A stretch of DNA of 64,000 bases from Earliella scabrosa (Eukaryota > Basidiomycota > Agaricomycetes > Polyporales > Polyporaceae). Below are positions 35,574 through 45,304 of the stretch, in pieces (position 1 is the stretch's first letter; the number at the start of each line of letters is the position of its first letter). The stretch covers positions 1,488,001 through 1,552,000 of the forward strand of contig JABYQQ010000011.1 in assembly GCA_022605405.1 (NCBI GenBank), read 5' to 3'. The position numbers were made by a program, and so were the translations under genes. Below the pieces are notes generated by a model. That model did not search any database, was not told where the DNA came from, and saw only the letters and a program-made list of their open reading frames with translations.

Positions 35574-35805
35574 GGAGGAAGGGGCGGCGATGTAGCGTAG
35601 AAGCCCGCGACCCTGTACTTCGCCGTTCGTCGAGCTGAAATTGTAGTGCGCGCGCGCAGCTCTTGTCCGCCGCGCCCGAGTTCATAACGCGTGCCTTCCG
35701 TCCGGTTCGCCCTTCAGCCCCTCTTCTCGTTCCGCCTTCCGCCCCTCGCCCAACTCGTCCCTCGTCTTCTTCGTCTCAGCCCATCCCGCACACCGCCTCG
35801 CCACC

Positions 35806-37836
35806 ATGTCCTCGCCTCCGCCTCCCGAGTCCTCCAACACCATGGACACCCGCGCCGACGATCCCGCGACCGACGCCGCCGAAGTCGAGCTCCAGTCCAA
35901 CGACGAAGACCTGCGCGTCGGCACTCCGTACGCGCCCGACGAGCTGCAAGAGCTCCTCCGCCTGTACACGCCCGAGGAGCTCCAGTCTGGCGGCGAGGAG
36001 GCCGCGAAAGACTTCGCGCGCCGTTTCGTCCACATCGCCGTAAGTCCCGCGCCCCTTCGCGACTCCTGTCCGCAGTCACTAACCGCTTCGCAGTACTCGC
36101 TCGAGGACCCGTTCCAGTCGGACGACCTCTTCCCGGAGTTTTGGGAGCGGTTCGCTCCGCACGCCTCCCCTCGCTTGCAGGAGGTCGTCCTCCTCGTCTT
36201 CTCGGTTCGCACTCGCGAGGCCCGGAGCGCCTCGCTCGAGGTGGAGCTCGCGGACTTGGAGACCAGCCGCCCGGACCACACGACCACGCCGCGCCAGGAG
36301 AAGGTGGTCAGGGCCCGCATGTTGGTGACCGACTGGGAGCGTAAGTCCTCGCGCGCCCCTCCTCTCTTGTCTTCTTCAGCTAACCGTCCCTCTTTTTGTC
36401 CCCCAGTCAAGCGCATCCGGGAGATCAAAGACTTCCGCCTGCTCAGGTCGGAGCCCATTCCCCTCCCGGTCGGCCTTGCCATCCTCGCCGGCGGCCTCTC
36501 TCGCCACTACCCTCGCCGCTCGACCGCGGAGCCGCCTAGCGCGCCCGTGACTCCCGGAGCGCCCTCGCGTGCACTGCTCCCTCCCGCGACGATCTCGACT
36601 CCGGTGCGCATCAAGAAGGAGAAGCCCGATCCCGCGCCGGCTAAGGGCAAGCGCCGCGCGGTCTCGCAAGATGTCTCCGCGGACGAGGCTGATGCGGCCG
36701 CTGACTCCGATGTCGTCGAGGTGAGCGAGGTCGTCCGTCCCCCTCCTGCCCACGGCACGCGCGCGCAACGCAAGGAGAAGATCGCCGCGCGGCCCGAGTC
36801 CGTCCGCAAGAGGGCCAAGGTCGTCGAGGTCTTGGAGTCCGAAGAGGAGGAGCTCGCGACCGCCGCAAAGCCCGATGACGCCGCAGACGACCCGCCCGCT
36901 TCCACTACGCCCGCCGCCCCCGTCGCCATCCTTCCCAACTCGAAGTACGCGCTCGAGTTCTTCGAGCCCTGCGACGAGTGCAAGACGCGCAAGTTCCCCA
37001 TCTGCGTCCGTACGCACGACGAGCGCGGCCTCTCCTGCGACTTCTGCGGGCACCGCTCGCGGAACATGCAGTGCACCCGCCGCGGCCTGAACTCGTACGG
37101 CGAGTTGAAGACCAAGAGTAGGTCGACCTCCGTCGCGCTTCGTCGGTTCTACGCTGACTCGTCCCTTGTCGCAGAGAAGGGCGGTCGGCTTCTCGCGCAG
37201 TACAACGGCATCGGTTTCGTCTTCCGATCCTTCAAGACTCAGCTGCCCGAGTACCGCGTGCAAGCTGTCCAGGCCGTCCGCGCGTTCGAGAACGACCCGC
37301 CCAAGATTCGCGTCGCGCGCCCGAAGGAGCTGGCCGCGCGCGCTGGGCCTCCCGCTCCCACCGTCTACCCCATCATCGACCAGAACGGGTTCCTCCTTGA
37401 GGCCTACGATGGCGCCGCGCCCGAGAAGTCCGCGAAGGGCCCGCCGCTCCCGGAGTGCTACCCGCCGGAGAAGACCCCCGAGCCGACGCCTGCGCCCGCG
37501 AAGAAGAAGAAGGCCAAGACGTCGTCGGAGGGCGCGTCGGCTTCGGCTTCGAAGTCGTCTCGCGAGGTCGCCCCGCCTGCGGACCTCAGCCCGGCCGTGT
37601 CGAAGAAGGTCGCCGCGTGCCGCAAGCGCGCGAACGTTTTGCTCGGCGAGATCGTCGAGCACGTCGAGGAACTCATTGCCGTCCGCGACCAGGAGGAGGA
37701 GTACACCGGCCAGGACTTCGGTGAGGCCGACCTGGACGATTCGGTTCGCGTTCCCGACCTGCTAACCTTCGCGGAGGTCGTCGACTCTCGCGAGTCCGAC
37801 GCGCGGGTGTGGACCGTGCTCCGCAAGAACCAGTAG
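35806..37836 (+). CDS. Antisense cassette gene 3, Cys-cluster protein of unknown function
   Basis: The largest cassette gene. Three short introns lie near 36041-36093, 36339-36406 and 37118-37174, leaving about 610 residues. The N-terminus is acidic and helical. The middle is disordered with basic nuclear-import-like runs (IKKEKPDPAPAKGKRR, RKRAKVVEVLESEEEE). It is followed by a Cys cluster, FFEPCDECKTRKFPICVR then LSCDFCGHRSRNMQCTRR, that could bind zinc and nucleic acid. The next part, GGRLLAQYNGIGFVFRSFK, looks globular, and the C-terminus is a coiled coil. The start at 35806 has the context CACCATGTCC. Clean introns and a well-kept frame argue for selection. I recognise no named family. 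Confidence 0.65.
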   Translation: MSSPPPPESSNTMDTRADDPATDAAEVELQSNDEDLRVGTPYAPDELQELLRLYTPEELQSGGEEAAKDFARRFVHIAVSPAPLRDSCPQSLTASQYSLEDPFQSDDLFPEFWERFAPHASPRLQEVVLLVFSVRTREARSASLEVELADLETSRPDHTTTPRQEKVVRARMLVTDWERKSSRAPPLLSSSANRPSFCPPVKRIREIKDFRLLRSEPIPLPVGLAILAGGLSRHYPRRSTAEPPSAPVTPGAPSRALLPPATISTPVRIKKEKPDPAPAKGKRRAVSQDVSADEADAAADSDVVEVSEVVRPPPAHGTRAQRKEKIAARPESVRKRAKVVEVLESEEEELATAAKPDDAADDPPASTTPAAPVAILPNSKYALEFFEPCDECKTRKFPICVRTHDERGLSCDFCGHRSRNMQCTRRGLNSYGELKTKSRSTSVALRRFYADSSLVAEKGGRLLAQYNGIGFVFRSFKTQLPEYRVQAVQAVRAFENDPPKIRVARPKELAARAGPPAPTVYPIIDQNGFLLEAYDGAAPEKSAKGPPLPECYPPEKTPEPTPAPAKKKKAKTSSEGASASASKSSREVAPPADLSPAVSKKVAACRKRANVLLGEIVEHVEELIAVRDQEEEYTGQDFGEADLDDSVRVPDLLTFAEVVDSRESDARVWTVLRKNQ

Positions 37837-38506
37837 GGGCCTCGCGCTCTCGTCGCGGGGCGCGCCTCAGTCGTGCCGCTATCGCAGCTCCGCTGTTGGC
37901 GCGCACATTCCGCGATCCTGGAGCTCGTGAATGCTGAGGCCGGTCCTCGCAGTCGCGCTTCGCGGGTCGTGGTCGCAGGCCGCTCCGCCGTGGTTCCCGG
38001 GCTTCCCTTTCTCGTCGTCTTCGTCCTCGTGCTCGCCCGTCTCGCTCTCCCTTCGCATCCCGCTCTCGCCATCGCTCTCGCCCGTCCCCCGCATCGCATC
38101 GCATCCCAGTCCCGTCCCGTCTCGAACTCGTGTCCCGTCGTCAAGTATCGTAAAAATGTATCGTAAAAGTAGTCGTAAGCTTCGTTTTGTGGCTGTTGTT
38201 TTGTAGTTTTTGTTTTCGTCGTTTGCTTTCTTGTTTTATCAATAAACTGTGTGATAGAAAGAGTGTGTGATTGACTTAAGTAAAAGTGTGACTGGTCTTC
38301 GAAGTAGTAAGTAAAGGAATGTCCCGCAGGGAAGTCCCGCGGGACGGTTCTGCGGAAAGAGTTCGCGAAATGGGTATATAGTAAGGAAAGTGTGTCGCAA
38401 AACAAGGCCGCGATAGGCGTTCGCGGGCTGTCGAAAGTCAGAGTTCGGAAATCGAAAAGAGCAAGTGATCGCAGGATAACCGTGTCCGAGTCATGTATCG
38501 TACCTC
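37837..38506. other. Convergent region between the antisense cassette and pol
   Basis: Becomes AT-rich near 38,140-38,320 with repeats of ATCGTAAAA and an AATAAA at 38,241-38,246, a plausible 3' processing region for the cassette transcript. No gene is visible. Confidence 0.5.
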
Positions 38507-38521
38507 CTCCCCCCCGCTAAT
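38507..38521 (-). promoter_or_regulatory. Internal copy of the polypurine tract
   Basis: A 15-nt sequence, ATTAGCGGGGGGGAG in element sense, identical to the tract beside the 3' LTR (34068-34082). It lies about 50 bp past the pol stop codon. Confidence 0.8.
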
Positions 38522-38567
38522 GTTGTCGACGTCCTCGTCGACGTCCCATCTTCGCGCACAAGAGCGC

Positions 38568-41500
38568 CTAATCTTCTTCGGCCTCCTCGGGCTCTCCCAG
38601 CCCTTCGTCCTCAAACGTCTCCTCGCTCTCCTCCATCTCGCGGATTCGTCTCGCTTCGACATCTAAGTCCTCCATCCTAAAAGGTATGGGGCTCTTCCTC
38701 GCGAGATACGGGATCAGTCGGAACGCGGCGATAGGGCGATCGTGCACGGCGCCGTCGAGTTCCGCGACGATGTAAGCGCCGCCCCGGTTGCGCGAGATGA
38801 CCACCAGCGGTCCCAAGTACCGCGCGCGCATTTTGCGGTTCAACGACTTCTCGATCGCAGTATTCCGCATGAGGACCAGACGACCGGGCTTGAAGTCGAA
38901 AGCCTTTGTCGTATGCGCGTGGTGTTCCTCGTACAGTTCCGCGGCGCGAACTCGGCTCGCGTAGACCTTCGAGCGCAGTCGCGACATTTGCTCGGGGCGC
39001 TTCTGCAGGGCGATCGCGCGCTGGGTGATGAGCTCGGTGGTCGAAATCATTTTGTTAGCCGTCGGCAAGAGGTAGGTTGCTTCCGCGATGTCGAGGGGCA
39101 TGATCGGGTGCGTGCCTGTGACTGCATAGTATGGCGAGCAGCCCATTCGGCGTCGAACAGTGATCCGGTCCGCCCAGAGGACAGAGTAGACTCGCGAGAC
39201 CCACTGACTCGGGTCTCCCTCGCAGGCCTTGTAGAGTGCGTCGCGTACGTGGAAGTGCGGGCGCTCGGCGATTCCGTTCGCCTGCGAGTTGTAGCCTGAG
39301 ATCCGAATGTGGTAGACGTGGTAGGTCTTCGCGATGTACTCGAGCGCGGCGACAAAGGGCGTCCCGTTGTCCGAGATGATCTCGCAGACGGCGCCCCAGC
39401 GACAAAGCAAGTCCTGGTAGATCCAGTCGCCGATCGCCTTCGCGGTCTGCGCCGTGCTCGCGCGTCCTTCGCAGTAGGTCGTCATCGCGCAGCGCGCGTG
39501 GAAGAAGTATCGGTACCCGCCCCGGCATCTCCATGCAGTCGACGTGCACACGCATCATCGGGGGCGCGGGGATGGGGACCGTTGGGGGAATACGAACTTT
39601 GGTGGTCTGTCGCACTTGGCACTGATGGCACGACCGCACGTACCACGCGATGTCCGCCTTCATCTCGGGCCACCAGAAGCGGTCCGCGAGGAAAGAGGTT
39701 GTCGCGGCAATCCCGCGGTGTCCGACATAGTCGTGCATCTCGACGAGCGCTTGAGGTCGCTTCTCCGCCTCGAGGACGCGACGATGGTGCCCATCGCGTC
39801 CTACTTTCCACAGGCGGTCGTCGCGGAGGAAAAACTGGGAAGCGTACTTCGCGAACTTATCTGCCTCGCGTGATTCCATCGCGGGTCGTTCGCCAGTCGC
39901 GAGCCAGTGTTTGACTTCTTCGATTCTGAAGTCGAAGTCGCGCGCGATCGCGGTTCGCGGAAAGTCGCTGTACGGCGGCGGCGCGATCACAGGGAGCTTC
40001 GCGGCGGTTCCGCTCGTCTGCTGCATGAGAGTCTCGACTTCGTCGATGCTTCGCGGGACTGAGAAGTCGATCGCAGCGTCCCCGAGTCGCGGAGGAGGGT
40101 TTATAAGGTGCATGAAGCCGTACATATTGTCGACCCAGTCCTCGAACTCCTCCCCGTCGTCCTCGTCGGGCTTGTCGTCTGGCTGCGCGGGTCGTCTGCT
40201 GAGTCCGTCCGGGGTATGGCGCTTTCCCGGAACGTGCACGAGGTCGAAGTGGAACATCTTGATCGCGATGATCCAGCGATTCATCACCGCAGATGGCGCG
40301 ACGTCAGGGTTCGCGAGCATGTCCTTAATCGCGGTCGCGTCCGTCTCGACGACGAGCTTGCGCACGCCTACCAAATGGAAGCGGAGCGCGCGGAAAAGAC
40401 CGTAGAGTTCGAGTTTCGGCTGCGAGAACCTCGCTTCGCGATCGTTCAGGGTGATGGAACAGAACCTGCTGTAGTAGCGCTTCCTCGGGTCCTCTTGGTC
40501 CTCTTGACATAAGTGGAAGCCGACCGCGATCTTAGACGTATCGACGGACAGAATCACGGGAGCGTCGGACTCGTAGTCGATCGCGCGGAGTGCCGGGGAC
40601 GCGAGGAGCGCGTCCTTGAGGGTCTGCATCGCAAGCTCTTGTTCCGGGCCCCACTCGAACTGCGCGTCCTTTCGCAGAAGACGGTTGAGAGGGTGCGCCT
40701 TCGTTGCGTAGTCCTTGATAAAGATCCTCGCGACTCCGACGGTCCCTAGGAAAGCGCGAACCTCAGACACATTGGCACACGGGCCCCAATTCAGGACAGC
40801 CTCGACGCCTTTCGGTTCCGGGACGCGACCTTCCGGGGTGCAGTGGTGTCCGACCGCGGTGAACTCCGGCGCTGCGCACCGAATCTTCTTCCCGCTGAAG
40901 GTGCCTCCTGCGTGCTTGACTCGCTGAACGATCCGATTGACGTCCTGCAGATGCTCCCACACGTAGCGCCGAACTCCGGGATTCTCGGGGATCGTATCGT
41001 AGGTTCCGTCCTCGCGGCGGTATGCGCTCGCGGGACCGATCACCGTAACGTCGTCGATGTAGGGGATAGTGTACGCGGGGATCTCGGGTTGTAGGATGAA
41101 GGTTACGTCGTCGTGGAATATGGGAACTGAGTTCGCCCAGCCCATAGGAAGTGTGGTGAGGCGCATCGCGCCGAAGGGTGTCTGGAAGGTGGTAAGGTCT
41201 CGCGACTCTTCTTCGAGCTCGCGTTCGTCATAGCCGACGTAGAGATCGAGCGTGGTTCCGCAGGCGCGTCCCGCGAATCTCTCCGCCATATGGTCGGGGA
41301 TCGGGGGCACGCCGCTGTGCTGAATCGTGACCTTGTTCAGCGGCTCGAGAGAATGGACAATGCGGATGTTCCCGTCCTTCTTGAGCACGCAGAACCATCG
41401 CGAACGGTAGGACGCGTTCGACGGCTCGTAAACTCCGGAGTCGATCTTCTTGCGGATGAGCGCGATGACCTGATTGTAGATGCCGGGAGGGATGGGGAAG

Positions 41501-42351
41501 TTCTTCTCGATCCACGGAACATGCGGGATGACCGCGAGCTTAACCGGTGGGAACATGTCGCGACGGAAGTGCCCGCGCTCGGAGTCCTCCCAAGCGAAGC
41601 CCTCGTTCTGCTTGCACATCATGTCGTCGAAGATCGCGAGTTCCTCGGGCGTAAGCCACTCCGCGTGATCCTCGTGCAGCTTCTCGCGACGCTCCGCGGT
41701 GTAACGTCCGGTGGGTTCGAAAGGTTTGGGGTTGGGGTCTAGTGTAGGCATGTTCTCGAGAGGGTCGCCGACGTGGTTTCGGACGATGCGGAAGTGTTGT
41801 GGCAGCTCGGTCGGCATAGGGTTGACCTTGAGCGCTACCGGTTTGTACTTCTTTTTCGTCTTCAGCAGTACTTCGACCTCCTCCTCTTCGCATGTGGGAG
41901 TTGCAGGACGGCCGTCCGGCTTCGCTTCGCGGGGTCTCGAATACGAACCCGATCGCGAGCGCACCGGACGCCGTCCGAGAGATTTCGTAGGGTAGACAGG
42001 CCTGACGCGCCCACGTGATCGCGTCCCGCGGATCGCGTCTGTAGGCGCTCGGGTATCTGGTGTCGCGCGACCGCGCTCCGGCTCGGAAGTCGTCGCATGA
42101 GGGGTATCGGTCGCGCGGGTAGAGTCGAGGGAAACCGAAACTCGAGACTGAGAGTTGAGATATGTATGGATTTCTGGTTTTACGCTGGGGTCGTCGCTCG
42201 CTAATAAATACGCTTCTTGGATCGCGGTAGCTGAGGTATCTTCGAGGGCTCTATGCGCGGTGACGTATATCTGCCTCGTTTTCGCGTCGTAGTCCAGGAC
42301 GAGGGCCACCTCTCCCTGACCGGAAATCAGATCATCGAAGTCCGAAAACCC
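38568..42351 (-). CDS. pol: Ty3 element 1 pol: reverse transcriptase, RNase H, integrase (frameshifted)
   Basis: Pol copies element RNA to DNA and integrates it. It is read after a -1 shift at 42,345-42,351. Reverse transcriptase shows RIVHSLEPLNKVT, GTTLDLYVGYD and the catalytic YIDDV near 41,050. RNase H follows (VILSVDTSKIAVGFHL), then the integrase zinc finger HDYVGHRGI..SCHQCQVR near 39,630-39,750. Integrase catalytic residues are the Asp in HVDCMEM (about 39,543), the Asp in ISDNGTPF (about 39,365) and the Glu in GIAERPHF (about 39,270). Between the first and second Asp, at a GGGGCGGG run near 39,515-39,526, the frame changes. The rest of integrase continues in another frame (39,551-38,568) to the stop. 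As read, integrase is broken by one indel. Confidence 0.92.
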
Positions 42352-44909
42352 GCGCGCGACGTCTGCGATTGTTTCGGGCCTTCGCCTCGCGCATACGTCG
42401 GTAGGGTGAGCTCGCGGCGCGAGTTCGGACAACGAACGGTGATCGTCTGACGACCGTCTGGCTTATTGACTACGGTGCCGGAGACTAAGACGTCGAAGGG
42501 TCGACCGAGGAGGACGTCGTAAGAGGTGTTCCGCACGACGTGCATCTGTAGGTAGACGACGACTCCGGGGCCGAGTTCGACTGCGACGTTCCTCGCGAGA
42601 CCGAGCGTAGGGTCGACTGTGCCGTTCGCGCTGACCATCCGCAGACTAGAGGACGGGTCGTAAGGGATCTTGAGCTCGAAGCACTTCGCCTCGCTGATCG
42701 CGACAATCTGCGAGCCCGGGTCGAGAACGCATTCGGTCGGGACGTCCGAGTTGTTGACATGCGCGAAGATAGACCTCAACTTGTGAGTCTTATCCCCGAC
42801 GACGATGTCAGGTCCGACGTCCTCGTCCTCATCGCGCGAAAACGTTCCGCGGCGTACGCGGTACATCCCGCGGGGTAGCTCCTCGTCTTCATCATCCGAC
42901 TCCGCCTCTTCGACCGTCTGGGACGCCTTCTTCTCCCGCGAAAGCTTGAAGGTCTCCGCTTCATCCCCGCTGTGCGTCCACACCGTCGGCTCGTCCTCCT
43001 CCGGACAGTCCTGCACGAACGTCTTGTACGTCCGTCCCTTCCCCTTATCCTCGCCCTTCTTCTTCGTCCTCTCATCTCCCTCGTCTTCTTCGTCCTCTCC
43101 CGCAGCCTTCTCCCGCGCGGCGCGAATCGCGAACCGCCGCGAAGATGTCGCGTCGTTCAGCATCTTCCGGATCCCCGGAGACACGCTCAAGAGCTCGACC
43201 GGGGTCATGGTGACCGACTGCGCTTCGCCGAAGCTCCTCTGAAAGACTCGCTTCTCCGCGTTGGGGTCTACGATCGCGGCGGTGTGACGGTACGCGGGCT
43301 CGGTTCGCGAAGGAGTGTCGGTCGCGCTGTTCGCGCGCCTGTGGTTCCCGAAGGCGAAGTCGCGCGCGATAGGCTCAGCTGTGACTGGGGGTCGCGTCTT
43401 CGAGTACGGGTGGATCGGGATGTTCTCGTCGTCCTTGTCGCGAGAAGGGCCTTCATCCCGCGCGACCCGTTGCTTAGCCTCCGCCCGGTCTGACAGGTGC
43501 GGTGGCGCATCGCGCTTCCGCGGCTGCTCGCGATCCTTCTCAGACTCCTCCCGCGTGTGCTTCTTCGGACGCGTCGTGATCTCGACTCCGTCGAACCGGA
43601 CCTTGCGCTTCTGCTTCTCGAGCTCCAGCTGACTCTTGAGCTCGCCCGCGCGCTGCATCAAGACTGCGAGTTCCTCCTCGATCGTGCTCTCGCTCTCCTT
43701 CGCGCCGGCGTAGTACGGGTCTTCTTCGGGCTCGACGACTAGCATCATGTGGCCGACTTGGGTAGGGTTCTTCTTGCCGGGATTGAGGTCGTGCCAGACT
43801 AGAACGCGCTCGCGCATGCAAGTCCCGGGAAGGTTCCGAGGGACGAAGGTGCCTTTCGGAAGGAAGATACGTCCTCCATCGCCGCGTTCGATGAGACCGT
43901 TCGCGAGATCTTCGCGGGCCGCCGGGCAGGTCTTAGAGTGGCACCCAGCGGTCCCGCAGTAGAAACAGTTTTGGTCCTCGCCTGCGAAGCCCAGTCCCGC
44001 ATTGCTCAGCCGGACGTTCGCAGGGGGTCCTCGCGGTATGTCGTTCCGCTGCCAGCCTCCTCCTCGCGGCGCGTCGTCGCGCGGGAACCCTCGCTGTCCT
44101 CCGTTCTCATTGCGGAACAGGGTACGAAAGGTCTCCGTCATCGCGCTCAGCATCTCTTGCTTGAAGGACTCCAAAGCCGGCTCCTGCTTGACTTCGCGCG
44201 CGGGCGTCTGCGCGCTCTGGGTCGCGAACGCCGAAGTGCCTAAGAGAGACGACCCCGCGCCGGACCGAAACCGATGGTCGGAGCCCTGAAGGAGTACGCC
44301 GAAAGGGCCTTGGTCTTCGAGGCAATAGGTCATAGCCTCGTGCACTTCCGCGACGGAAAAGGGGTCGCTCGGGTGCTTGTCGGGGACCTTGTTCGCGAGA
44401 CGAGCGCTAACGGCTGCGGCCTTCTCGGGCGGGACAAGGCTGAGGAGCGCGGCTGCAGCGTCATCCTCTGCGATGCCGGGTCGCGGCTTCGTCGACAGGT
44501 ATCGGAACATAGGATAGAACTTCCGGTAGAACTCGGAGTATTCCTCGAGGGTGTGAATCCCCTTTTCGCGGGTGTCGTTGACTAACTTGTTAAGCTGTGC
44601 CCGTGACCAGACGTGACTAGAGTCCGATCCGACGTAGAACCCCAAGACTTCATCGCGGAACTTCTCGTAGGTGTCGGTAGGTCCCTTGTTCGTGAACGTC
44701 TGCAAGACCTTCCAGGTTTTCGCGACGTCGATAGGCACGTATAGGAGCGCGGCCTTTTTCTTCTCTTCTTCGGATGTCACGCCCTCGCGCGCGAGTAGGC
44801 GCTCGAGCTCCTCGAAGTACTCCGCGACGGCATCTCGCGAAGACGGATCGTACCGCGGAGCCTCCTTGCTTCGCTTCAGGGGCAGCTTGTCGAATCCGGT
44901 TGAAGCCAT
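42327..44909 (-). CDS. gag: Ty3 element 1 gag with retropepsin-type protease
   Basis: Gag forms the particle in which reverse transcription takes place. The helical capsid part is at residues 20-230 (VAEYFEELERLLAREG, YSEFYRKFYPMFRYL, EVHEAMTYCLEDQGPFG). A zinc knuckle CFYCGTAGCHSKTC follows, spaced C-x2-C-x5-H-x3-C instead of the usual x4/x4. After a long charged, disordered region comes an aspartic protease with the active-site strand CVLDPGSQIVAIS, where Pro replaces the usual Thr or Ser after Asp, and the flap-to-end strands SYDVLLGRPFDV. The first ATG is at 44,909, but the same frame is open back through the primer-binding site into the LTR without another ATG. Confidence 0.9.
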   Translation of the reverse strand: MASTGFDKLPLKRSKEAPRYDPSSRDAVAEYFEELERLLAREGVTSEEEKKKAALLYVPIDVAKTWKVLQTFTNKGPTDTYEKFRDEVLGFYVGSDSSHVWSRAQLNKLVNDTREKGIHTLEEYSEFYRKFYPMFRYLSTKPRPGIAEDDAAAALLSLVPPEKAAAVSARLANKVPDKHPSDPFSVAEVHEAMTYCLEDQGPFGVLLQGSDHRFRSGAGSSLLGTSAFATQSAQTPAREVKQEPALESFKQEMLSAMTETFRTLFRNENGGQRGFPRDDAPRGGGWQRNDIPRGPPANVRLSNAGLGFAGEDQNCFYCGTAGCHSKTCPAAREDLANGLIERGDGGRIFLPKGTFVPRNLPGTCMRERVLVWHDLNPGKKNPTQVGHMMLVVEPEEDPYYAGAKESESTIEEELAVLMQRAGELKSQLELEKQKRKVRFDGVEITTRPKKHTREESEKDREQPRKRDAPPHLSDRAEAKQRVARDEGPSRDKDDENIPIHPYSKTRPPVTAEPIARDFAFGNHRRANSATDTPSRTEPAYRHTAAIVDPNAEKRVFQRSFGEAQSVTMTPVELLSVSPGIRKMLNDATSSRRFAIRAAREKAAGEDEEDEGDERTKKKGEDKGKGRTYKTFVQDCPEEDEPTVWTHSGDEAETFKLSREKKASQTVEEAESDDEDEELPRGMYRVRRGTFSRDEDEDVGPDIVVGDKTHKLRSIFAHVNNSDVPTECVLDPGSQIVAISEAKCFELKIPYDPSSSLRMVSANGTVDPTLGLARNVAVELGPGVVVYLQMHVVRNTSYDVLLGRPFDVLVSGTVVNKPDGRQTITVRCPNSRRELTLPTYARGEGPKQSQTSRAGFRTSMI
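42345..42351 (-). promoter_or_regulatory. -1 ribosomal frameshift heptamer between gag and pol
   Basis: In element sense the heptamer is G GGT TTT in the gag reading frame, the canonical X XXY YYZ form. The gag stop comes six codons later. A -1 slip continues as SDFDDLISGQG into pol. A short stem (CTGA..TCAG) begins 14 nt downstream. Confidence 0.8.
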
Positions 44910-45284
44910 GGGTGGCGTAGTTGCGATAGGAAGTGGATTGAAAGGGATAGGGGGTGGGATAGGGAAAGGGGGTGGAGATTGGGTTCGCGGGTTTGCTCGC
45001 GGAAGGATTTCGCGGAGAGGGGTATGGAACGAATCGCGGGGAGAGTCCTCGAGTTCGGTAAGAGGAGACGAACCGAAGATGTCTAAATCGATCCGCGTTC
45101 TAGGTGTGCGGGGGACCTCCAGCTGACTTCCGCGGGGCGGTGAGCCTGCGTCGGAGTCTTCGATGGGGGTTAATTCCGCGTCGAGTTCTTCGCGAAATTG
45201 TCGGAGGGCAGCGGCCGTCCTTTCGATGTAGATGTCGAGGGAATCGTCTAGGGACCTGTTACCGGCGGTGGCAGATTTACTCCC

Positions 45285-45301
45285 CCTCGCGGTGGGCTCC
45301 A
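45285..45301 (-). promoter_or_regulatory. Primer-binding site of Ty3 element 1
   Basis: TGGAGCCCACCGCGAGG in element sense, three bases past the 5' LTR end and starting TGG, as expected for pairing with a tRNA 3' CCA end. The tRNA species is not identified. Confidence 0.8.
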
Positions 45302-45304
45302 GAA

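Noticed and set aside
36376..37662. A 428-codon minus-strand frame opposite cassette gene 3
   Set aside because: Very Leu/Arg-rich shadow of the spliced plus-strand gene, whose introns and Cys cluster mark the true strand.
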